A stretch of 55,854 nt of DNA from Bacteroidia bacterium (lineage in GTDB: Bacteria > Bacteroidota > Bacteroidia > NS11-12g > UBA9320), in NCBI GenBank assembly GCA_017857855.1, contig JAFMCI010000010.1, forward strand, positions 1 to 55,854. The letters run 5' to 3'. Of this stretch, positions 49,524 through 55,854 are shown piece by piece. Made by a program: the position numbers and the translations under genes. The notes under the pieces were generated by a model that was not told the origin of the DNA, did not search any database, and was given only the letters and a program-made list of their open reading frames with translations. Positions within the stretch are counted from its first letter, which is position 1; each line of letters starts with the position of its first letter.

Positions 49524-50528
49524 TTAAGAACCTGGTGCTCCCATTACTGTGGTATATTTCAACACAAGTTTTCGGTCAGGAAAAATTCGTTTGTAGCATG
49601 ATTGTACAGCAAGTGTAGCTTCATGAAAGCCGCAAAGAATCAACTTTAACTTTCCTTCGTATTGATTTATATCCCCAATAGCAAATATGCCAGGTGCATT
49701 GGTTTGGTAATCTGTGGTGTTTACCAAAATAGCCTCTTTACCTAGGTCAAGACCCCATTCCTTAATTGGTCCTAGTTTTGGACTCAGACCAAAAAGTGGG
49801 ATGAAGTAATCGGTGTCTACATGCAGAGTCGTTTCACTACCTTGCGATATGCTAAGGCCTGTTAACTCACTGTCGCCTTTGAGCTCGGTTATTTCTGCCT
49901 CGGTGATTAAGGTCATTTTTCCGCTAGCTACTAAGTTTTCTACTTTTTCAACAGAATCCAATGCTCCTCTAAAAGCCGTTCTTCTGTGCACAAGCGTTAC
50001 GTTACTAGCCACATCTGCCAAGAAGATGGACCAATCTAGCGCGCTATCACCGCCTCCTGCAATTACTATTTTTTTATCTCTGAATTTTTCAGGATCTTTT
50101 ATGATGTAGTCAATGCCATGATCTTCGAACTTAGCAATGTTTTCGAGCTCTGGTTTTCGAGGGGCAAAGCATCCTAATCCGCCCGCAATCATTATGTTCG
50201 GAGCACTATGCTTTGTTCCTCTGTCGGTAGTTACTATAAACTTTCCGTCTTCTGTTTTCTCAATAGTTTCCGCTCTTTCTCCCAAGGTGAAGCCAGGGTT
50301 AAATGGCTTTGCTTGTTCCATAAGATTGTCTACTAAGTCTCCTGCCAATATACTAGGAAATCCAGGTATGTCGTAAATGGGTTTTTTCGGGTATATCTCC
50401 GCTAGCTGACCTCCAGGTTGTGGTAGGTAGTCTATTAAATGACATTTTAGCTTTAGTAATCCGGCTTCAAAAACGGCAAATAATCCAGTAGGACCTGCAC
50501 CTATTATTATGATGTCTGTTTCTATCAC
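49524..50528 (-). CDS. Ferredoxin/flavodoxin-NADP reductase (TrxR-like type)
   Basis: The 334-residue flavoprotein has the FAD loop GAGPTG (9-14), PQPGGQLAEIYPKK, the NADPH loop GGGDSALDW, HRRTAFRG, and a final GDINQYEGKLKLILCGFHEA FAD segment. It lacks the CxxC of thioredoxin reductase, which fits the YumC-type ferredoxin-NADP reductase. It would pass electrons between NADPH and ferredoxin or flavodoxin. The start is a GTG at 50528, just 5 bases after a TACCTTTG box, so the mRNA may begin on or next to the start codon. Confidence 0.9.
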   Translation of the reverse strand: MIETDIIIIGAGPTGLFAVFEAGLLKLKCHLIDYLPQPGGQLAEIYPKKPIYDIPGFPSILAGDLVDNLMEQAKPFNPGFTLGERAETIEKTEDGKFIVTTDRGTKHSAPNIMIAGGLGCFAPRKPELENIAKFEDHGIDYIIKDPEKFRDKKIVIAGGGDSALDWSIFLADVASNVTLVHRRTAFRGALDSVEKVENLVASGKMTLITEAEITELKGDSELTGLSISQGSETTLHVDTDYFIPLFGLSPKLGPIKEWGLDLGKEAILVNTTDYQTNAPGIFAIGDINQYEGKLKLILCGFHEATLAVQSCYKRIFPDRKLVLKYTTVMGAPGS

Positions 50529-50533
50529 GGGCG

Positions 50534-50541
50534 CAAAGGTA
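50534..50541 (-). promoter_or_regulatory. -7 promoter box TACCTTTG (ferredoxin-NADP reductase)
   Basis: An exact TAnnTTTG match and the same 8-mer that precedes the DEAD-box helicase gene. It ends 5 bases before the GTG start, the shortest spacing among the exact boxes. Confidence 0.55.
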
Positions 50542-50720
50542 ATTTTTCATGCTCAAATTCAAGTATGAAGTTCTAGGTACATTGTTCTTTTTTAGTAATT
50601 AGTCCTTGCAGCTTGGTTTTTTCTCTATTCTTATTGAGATAAGCTTAATGCGTAATGTGTTATTCTTTTATTAGCGTTTCCATTTGCACTTCCCACTTGA
50701 GATTGATTATCATTGCCGTA

Positions 50721-52805
50721 TTGAATTGGAATGTCTCCATAGCTTACCCGTGGTGGTTTGTTTTACTATGCATAATTATCGGCGCCGCGTATGCGAGTTT
50801 ACTATATTATAATTCGAAAGATCGTGAGCGTTTTGGAGATCATAAGTGGGTTCTACTACTATTACCCTGCCTGCGTTTTTTACTGGGTAGTATTCTAGCA
50901 TTTTTGCTTCTTGGTCCGGTCTTAAAGTACGCTGGGTTTGTTACCCAGAAACCTATTATTTCTTTAGTCGTAGATGACTCTAAATCGATGAGTAACGGTT
51001 TGTCTACCACTAGTTTGTCTCAATCTGTTACAGAGCTACAAGCTAATCTTTCCGAAAAGTATGATGTAAACGTGGTGGCTTTTAGCAATGTCCCAGCATT
51101 TGCTTCTGCAGATAAGTTATCGGCTAAAGGTACTGAAACAGATATTTCAATGGCACTGCGTTATGCTACCGAACAACAGGTTAATCAAAATTTGGGAGCG
51201 GTGGTGTTAATTACAGATGGTATTTATAATGCGGGTAGTAATCCTGGTTTTGTAATCGAAAATTATAAAGTGCCAATCTACACGGTTGGTACCGGAGACT
51301 CTGTGGTCTATGCAGACTTGAGTGTTCATAATGTGTCGCACAATAGCTTAGCGTATTTGGGAAATGAGTTCCCATTGCGCATTGAAGTAAAAGCGAGTAA
51401 ACTATTAGGGAAACAAGCTAATTTACAAGTTCTACACAATGGTGTTAGTATTGTTCAAAAGAGCATTGCTATCCATAAGGAATCGTTTTTTATGGAGACA
51501 GATGTTGTTGCTAAAGCCAAAACTCTCGGACAGAATAAGGTGGAGGTTAGACTTACTACGTTTGATAATGAAAAGAATAAGCAGAACAACGCCTATACTT
51601 TTTATGTAGATGTAATAGACGGCAAAAAGAAGGTGGAATTATGGGCAGAGGCACCACATCCTGATTTAGGCATGCTTCGGGCAGCCATAAATGCCCATGA
51701 GAATTATGAAGCCTCTATTGTACTGGGATCATTTGCGGTGTCACCTGATTGTGATTTGGTAATTTTACATAATTGGTTTGCTTCTCCTGCGCAACTCAAT
51801 TTATACGAAAAGCTAAAAAGCAGTGGAGTCCCGATGTTACTAATCGTAGGCGACAAGTTCAATAGCCGTATTTTTAATAACGGAAGTCAGGATATTAAAT
51901 TTAGTGTATCCGGACGGGGCGTAATCGCTGCTTTACCTAATTTGAATCCTGCATTTGAGTATTTTGAACTAGATCCATTCTTGGCTTCGTCCATAAAAAA
52001 ATGGCCACCACTTACGGCCCCTTTTGGCAAATTTTCAGGCTATGTACCAAGCGATGTGCTGCTCTTTCAGCAAATAGGTTCTGTGAGTACACAAGAGCCG
52101 TTACTTTTATTAAACAACCGTAGTAATTCGAGGTTAGGCATTTTAGCAGGAACAGGATTGTGGCAATGGCGTCTTATTGACTTTGAAAAAAATGGGAATA
52201 CGGATGGAGTGAATAGTTTGATTACAAAAATGGTTCAATACTTAGCCGTAAAAGAAGAGAAGAAGTTGCTTAAAGTGTATCCAAATGCAAAGCAATATGG
52301 TATAGGAGATAATGTATCACTCATAGGAGAATTATATAACCAAAGTTTGGATGCGTTAAGCGGTCAGGAAATCAATGTAAATTTAAAAAATGCTGACGGG
52401 AAGGTATATAAGCATACGATGACCGCCAGTGGAAGTCAGTATAGATTGGTATTGCCTAATCTTGCTGCAGGAGCATATCAATTTGAGGCCAAAGCAACCA
52501 TAGGTGGCGTCTCATTAACGGATAAAGGTTATTTTACGGTAGTTGGCCAGCAGAAGGAACTTGCCAATCTTACCGCAGATTTTAGTTTGCTTAGGCAATT
52601 ATCTGCTTCAACTGATGGTGAGTTTGTGCCCTACGCAGCGATGCAAAGCTTGGGTCAGTCGCTACTTGCCAACGAAAATCTTAAGTCTGTAATAGCTGAA
52701 GAGAATAAGCTTGAAGATTTAATTAAATTCAAATGGCTGTTTTGGTTGCTGCTCTCCTTACTTAGTTTGGAGTGGTTTGTGCGTAAATGGGCTGGTGGGT
52801 ATTAA
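50721..52805 (+). CDS. Membrane VWA-like domain protein
   Basis: Read from the TTG at 50721 this is a 694-residue protein with two N-terminal helices (about 12-32 and 46-70), a von Willebrand A-like domain that starts at ISLVVDDSKSMSNG (a DxSxS-type metal site) and continues with NLGAVVLITDGIYN, then beta-rich and glutamine amidotransferase-like regions, and one helix near the C-terminus. The group is found in Bacteroidota and may be part of an envelope complex; function unknown. The frame extends to an ATG at 50655, but those 22 residues are unlike other N-termini, and TATCATTG (50708-50715) lies six bases before the TTG. Confidence 0.72.
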   Translation: MNWNVSIAYPWWFVLLCIIIGAAYASLLYYNSKDRERFGDHKWVLLLLPCLRFLLGSILAFLLLGPVLKYAGFVTQKPIISLVVDDSKSMSNGLSTTSLSQSVTELQANLSEKYDVNVVAFSNVPAFASADKLSAKGTETDISMALRYATEQQVNQNLGAVVLITDGIYNAGSNPGFVIENYKVPIYTVGTGDSVVYADLSVHNVSHNSLAYLGNEFPLRIEVKASKLLGKQANLQVLHNGVSIVQKSIAIHKESFFMETDVVAKAKTLGQNKVEVRLTTFDNEKNKQNNAYTFYVDVIDGKKKVELWAEAPHPDLGMLRAAINAHENYEASIVLGSFAVSPDCDLVILHNWFASPAQLNLYEKLKSSGVPMLLIVGDKFNSRIFNNGSQDIKFSVSGRGVIAALPNLNPAFEYFELDPFLASSIKKWPPLTAPFGKFSGYVPSDVLLFQQIGSVSTQEPLLLLNNRSNSRLGILAGTGLWQWRLIDFEKNGNTDGVNSLITKMVQYLAVKEEKKLLKVYPNAKQYGIGDNVSLIGELYNQSLDALSGQEINVNLKNADGKVYKHTMTASGSQYRLVLPNLAAGAYQFEAKATIGGVSLTDKGYFTVVGQQKELANLTADFSLLRQLSASTDGEFVPYAAMQSLGQSLLANENLKSVIAEENKLEDLIKFKWLFWLLLSLLSLEWFVRKWAGGY

Positions 52806-52899
52806 GGCTTGTCTGGAGCTTAAATAAGAATTGCATTCACTGGCACAACAAATAGAATAGATATTTAAGAATTTAACATCCATAATTAATAAATATTCT

Positions 52900-52907
52900 T
52901 ACTTTTG
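52900..52907 (+). promoter_or_regulatory. -7 promoter box TACTTTTG (rpsO)
   Basis: An exact TAnnTTTG match, 33 bases before the rpsO ATG. The leader (about 26 bases) is A/T-rich with no Shine-Dalgarno purine run, as expected for Bacteroidota ribosomal genes. Confidence 0.6.
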
Positions 52908-52940
52908 CAGCCCTATAAATAGAAATATTTACAAATACAC

Positions 52941-53210
52941 ATGCGTTTAACAGCAGAAACAAAATCAGAATTAATAGCTCAGTACAGCGGAGACGCTAAG
53001 AATACTGGCCATGCAGAAGCACAAGTTGCGATATTCACTCATAGAATTACGCACCTTACTGGACACCTTAAAATTAACAAAAAAGATTACTCAACAGAAC
53101 TTACCCTTATTAAGCTAGTAGGTAAAAGAAGAGCTCTTTTAAACTATATTGCTAAGAAAGATATTGTTCACTACCGTGAACTTATCAAGCAACTAGGCAT
53201 CAGAAAGTAA
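52941..53210 (+). CDS. rpsO: 30S ribosomal protein S15
   Basis: The 89-residue protein is full-length S15, which binds 16S rRNA early in assembly of the small subunit. Its family signature runs from TGHAEAQVAIFTHRITHLTG through LKINKKDYSTELTLIKLVGKRR to LLNYIAKKD. It has its own promoter, and a 10-bp perfect hairpin follows its stop codon. The polynucleotide phosphorylase gene pnp lies downstream, the same order as in E. coli and many other bacteria. Confidence 0.97.
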   Translation: MRLTAETKSELIAQYSGDAKNTGHAEAQVAIFTHRITHLTGHLKINKKDYSTELTLIKLVGKRRALLNYIAKKDIVHYRELIKQLGIRK

Positions 53211-53219
53211 TAGGCCTAG

Positions 53220-53242
53220 TATTCCTGTGTTACACAGGAATA
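53220..53242 (+). terminator. Perfect 10-bp hairpin after rpsO
   Basis: TATTCCTGTG, loop TTA and CACAGGAATA form a perfect stem that starts about 9 bases after the rpsO stop. The T tract after it is poor (AACAAGCTTTCT), so it may be a partial terminator or an RNA-processing and 3'-end-stabilising site. Confidence 0.6.
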
Positions 53243-53367
53243 ACAAGCTTTCTGGAAAAAAGTCCCGTTCGTATAGTTGAGAAACTAGCATGTATAACTA
53301 CATTGGCTAATGCCGATGTTTTTGTGCATCTATACTTTTTGTTTTCAAAAGTCGAATAATTATCCGC

Positions 53368-53388
53368 ATGTAGACCTTTGGTTTACAT
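53368..53388 (+). other. RNA hairpin in the pnp leader
   Basis: ATGTAGACC, loop TTT and GGTTTACAT form a 9-bp stem with one G-U pair in the 279-bp rpsO-pnp gap. A second, short stem (GCGG-AAAAA-CCGC, 53471-53483) sits directly before the pnp ATG. No clear promoter box is seen in this gap. Confidence 0.4.
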
Positions 53389-53489
53389 AGCTTTTAATTT
53401 CAACAATGTAGAACAAAAAATAATAACCCGTTGGCATTGGGCTGGCGATTAAACATTTTTTAAAACATTGGCGGAAAAACCGCAACATT

Positions 53490-55733
53490 ATGAACGTATT
53501 TACACAAAAATTATCTTACGGTGATGGCAAAGATGTCACACTAGAAACGGGTAAATTGGCACGTCAGGCACATGGTGCTGTCGTACTTACCCAAGGCAAA
53601 ATGAAGTTACTTGCAACAGTAGTTTCAAACAAAGATGCAAGAGACGGCGTAGATTTTCTACCTATGTCTGTTGACTATCAAGAAAAATTCGCAGCAGGTG
53701 GACGTATTCCAGGAGGGTTTCTTCGTAGAGAAGGAAGATTGTCTAATGCTGAGATTTTGGTATGTAGAATTGTAGACAGAACGCTTCGTCCACTTTTTCC
53801 GAATGATTATCACGCGGAAACGCAAGTTATGATTCAATTGATGTCTGCTGATGTAGATGTCTTACCAGATGCATTGGTTGCGCTTGCAGCTTCTGCTGCA
53901 TTAACAATTACAGATATTCCTTTTGAAGGACCAGTATCATCACCACGCGTAGGTCGCATAAATGGCGAATGGGTTATAAACCCTACTGCTTCAGAAATGG
54001 AAAATTCTGATGTAGATCTTATGGTTGCAGGAACAGCAGCTGACATCAATATGGTGGAAGGTGAAATGAATGGTATCTCTGAAAAAGAAATGGTAGAAGC
54101 ACTTAAGTTTGCTCATCAGTTCATCAAAAAAGATTGTGAAGCACAACTTGCTCTTTGTGAGCAAATGGGAGGCCGTAAAGCTCCACGTGTTTATAATCAT
54201 GAGACAAATAGTGACGAACTTAAGACTACAGTAATTGATGCTACATATCAAAAATACTATGATGCAGCAAAAGTTCCTTCTGTAAAAGAAGAACGTTCTG
54301 AAAAATTCAAAGCAATTGACAAAGAGTATATCGAGTCATTGGCAGAAGATACAGATGGTGACACACTTACAATGGTAAAAAGATACCTTGGTAAGTCTAA
54401 GAAAGAAGCGGTTAGAAATATGATGCTTGATCTTAAGCATCGTTTAGATGGTCGTGCATTGAATGAAGTAAGACAAATATGGTCTGAGGTAGATTTCTTG
54501 CCTTCTGCACACGGTTCTGCCTTATTTACAAGAGGTGAAACACAATCACTTACGTCAGTAACTCTTGGTTCTAAATTAGATCAGCAGATGATAGACAACG
54601 CTATGGAGAAATACTTTAGCAAGTTTATGTTGCATTATAACTTCCCTTCATTCTCAGTAGGAGAGGCTAGACCCAATAGAGGTCCAGGTAGAAGAGAAAT
54701 AGGTCATGGTAACTTGGCAGAAAGAGGCTTGAAAAAAATGCTTCCGGATGATTTTCCTTATACACTTCGTATTGTTTCTGATATACTTGAAAGTAACGGT
54801 AGTAGCTCTATGGCTACAGTATGTGCGGGCAGTATGGCTATGATGGATGCAGGTATTCAAGTAAAATCAGGTTTAAGTGGTATTGCTATGGGTATGGTAG
54901 CAGACAAAGATGGTCGTTATGCTATTCTTTCAGATATTTTGGGTGATGAAGATCACTTAGGAGATATGGATTTTAAAGTAATGGGTAATGAAAACGGAAT
55001 TTATGCCTGTCAAATGGATATGAAAGTAGAAGGTCTTTCTTATGATGTTTTAGAAGAAGCACTTTTGCAAGCCAAAGAAGGTAGAATGCATATTTTACGT
55101 GAAATGGAAAAAACCATTGCTAAGCCAAATGAAAACCTAAAAGATCATGCGCCGCAAATAGAGATGATGCAAATTCCAAAAGACAAAATTGGAGCAGTAA
55201 TCGGTTCTGGAGGTAAAGTGATTCAGGAAATACAAAGAGAGACTGGAGCCATTGTAACCATTGAAGAAGAAGGTGATTTTGGAAATGTAGAAATATCTGG
55301 AGTAGGAAGTGGTCCAATAGAAGCTGCAAAAGCTTGGATTATGGGCATTATAACTGATCCGGAGCCAGGAACAGAGTATACCGGTAAGATTACCAAAATA
55401 ATGGATTTTGGTGCATTTGTACAGATATTGCCAGGTAAAGAAGGATTGCTTCATATCTCTGAAATATCTTGGGAACGCATAGAAACCATGGATAAAGCAC
55501 CGCTAGTTGAAGGTCAAGAAGTTACAGTAAAGCTATTAGAAATAGACGAGCGTAGCGGGAAAATGAAACTTTCTATGAAAGTACTTACCGAGAAACCAGA
55601 AGGCTATATTGAAAGACCTCCAAGAGAAAAACGCGAAGGTGATAGAGGCGGAAGAGATGATCGCAGAGGCGGCGGACGAGATAATCGTGGCGGCGGAAGA
55701 GGTCGTGACGATAGACGAAGCAACGATCGTTAA
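53490..55733 (+). CDS. pnp: Polyribonucleotide nucleotidyltransferase (PNPase)
   Basis: The 747-residue enzyme degrades RNA 3' to 5' with phosphate. It has two RNase PH-like domains joined by a helical region; the second holds the catalytic aspartates in AILSDILGDEDHLGDMDFK. A KH domain (about 555-615, with KIGAVIGSGGKVIQEI), an S1 domain (about 628-695) and a tail rich in R, G and D with RGG repeats (about 705-747) follow. The RGG tail is an extra RNA-binding region absent from E. coli PNPase. The leader is 279 bases with hairpins, compatible with autoregulation. Confidence 0.97.
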   Translation: MNVFTQKLSYGDGKDVTLETGKLARQAHGAVVLTQGKMKLLATVVSNKDARDGVDFLPMSVDYQEKFAAGGRIPGGFLRREGRLSNAEILVCRIVDRTLRPLFPNDYHAETQVMIQLMSADVDVLPDALVALAASAALTITDIPFEGPVSSPRVGRINGEWVINPTASEMENSDVDLMVAGTAADINMVEGEMNGISEKEMVEALKFAHQFIKKDCEAQLALCEQMGGRKAPRVYNHETNSDELKTTVIDATYQKYYDAAKVPSVKEERSEKFKAIDKEYIESLAEDTDGDTLTMVKRYLGKSKKEAVRNMMLDLKHRLDGRALNEVRQIWSEVDFLPSAHGSALFTRGETQSLTSVTLGSKLDQQMIDNAMEKYFSKFMLHYNFPSFSVGEARPNRGPGRREIGHGNLAERGLKKMLPDDFPYTLRIVSDILESNGSSSMATVCAGSMAMMDAGIQVKSGLSGIAMGMVADKDGRYAILSDILGDEDHLGDMDFKVMGNENGIYACQMDMKVEGLSYDVLEEALLQAKEGRMHILREMEKTIAKPNENLKDHAPQIEMMQIPKDKIGAVIGSGGKVIQEIQRETGAIVTIEEEGDFGNVEISGVGSGPIEAAKAWIMGIITDPEPGTEYTGKITKIMDFGAFVQILPGKEGLLHISEISWERIETMDKAPLVEGQEVTVKLLEIDERSGKMKLSMKVLTEKPEGYIERPPREKREGDRGGRDDRRGGGRDNRGGGRGRDDRRSNDR

Positions 55734-55754
55734 AATCTGATAAGGACTGATGAA

Positions 55755-55800
55755 AAGAAATGCTGACGCTCCAAATGGAGTAGAAACGCAGTTCTTTTTT
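55755..55800 (+). terminator. Probable terminator after pnp
   Basis: An inner CTCC-AAAT-GGAG stem with flanking partly paired arms (GAAATGC with GCAGTTC) is followed by six T. It lies 22 bases after the pnp stop. From 55801 to the end of the window no further gene or motif can be supported. Confidence 0.5.
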
Positions 55801-55854
55801 AGATCCGGCTGTAAAACTGCTTTCAAGTAATTTTACAGATATTAGATAAAATTA

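Noticed and set aside
52803-52824. Hairpin TTAAGGCT...AGCTTAA after the VWA-like gene as a terminator
   Set aside because: The stem is short with a bulge, and there is no T tract.
1-55854. tRNA or rRNA genes, CRISPR arrays, insertion sequences, toxin-antitoxin or defence genes
   Set aside because: I looked in all intergenic gaps and at all plausible proteins and found no sequence supporting any of these.

Overview
The window is ordinary chromosomal DNA of a member of the Bacteroidota, most likely a marine bacterium of the order Flavobacteriales; the family cannot be fixed from the sequence. The reasons are two secreted proteins with C-terminal type IX secretion (T9SS) sorting domains, a GH16 laminarinase-type enzyme, Bacteroidota-restricted families (DUF4175, DUF3822, LVIVD lipoproteins, a long PurF-like paralogue), the absence of clear Shine-Dalgarno sequences, and promoter-like TAnnTTTG/TAnnTTCG boxes, which match the known Bacteroidota -7 element. 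Base composition is AT-rich and looks uniform. I see no phage, transposon, CRISPR array, rRNA or tRNA, and no gene-free stretch above 300 bases.

Layout. 1-4133: small membrane protein, fatty-acid hydroxylase, flavin monooxygenase and NhaC antiporter. 4163-8928 (all minus): an RNA-handling neighbourhood with a hypothetical protein, VF530, cold-shock protein, DEAD-box helicase and Tex. 9007-11624: biotin carboxylase coupled to a TerB-like protein, facing ccmB. 11773-15344: a housekeeping run of hypothetical-DUF3822-rsmD-coaD, NUDIX and pyrE. 15346-20215 (minus): PAP2 phosphatase and cation antiporter, then an efflux adaptor and TolC with no inner-membrane pump. 20329-25185: polysaccharide deacetylase-glycosyltransferase pair, lgt, lipid kinase and kynurenine 3-monooxygenase. 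25211-30234: the two T9SS cargo proteins. 30364-33684: a giant DUF4175 membrane protein. 33948-35843: thioredoxin and RlmD. 35850-38388 (minus): an envelope operon of two LVIVD-type lipoproteins, a beta-barrel candidate and a GNAT acetyltransferase. 38496-43439: glycosyltransferase, aroQ, PurF-like paralogue and hutI. 43553-48123 (minus): pheT, coiled-coil protein, zapA and rny. 48215-55733: MscS, ArsC-like, ferredoxin-NADP reductase, VWA protein, rpsO and pnp.

The most interesting signal is regulatory. About twenty genes have TAnn-TT(T/C)-G just upstream of the start codon, often only 5-13 bases away, which predicts leaderless or very short-leader mRNAs and settles several start codons (including TTG and GTG starts). 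Two divergent gene pairs have these boxes abutting or crossed: aroQ/purF-like share a 16-bp near-symmetrical element, and ccmB/TerB-like have interlocked boxes. Other points worth following are the PurF-like paralogue with an altered glutaminase pocket, the orphan TolC-adaptor and orphan biotin carboxylase operons, the lipoprotein/barrel/GNAT operon, and a structured rpsO-pnp leader. I found no clear defence island or wholly new multigene system. All family assignments are by reading motifs; no database search was possible.
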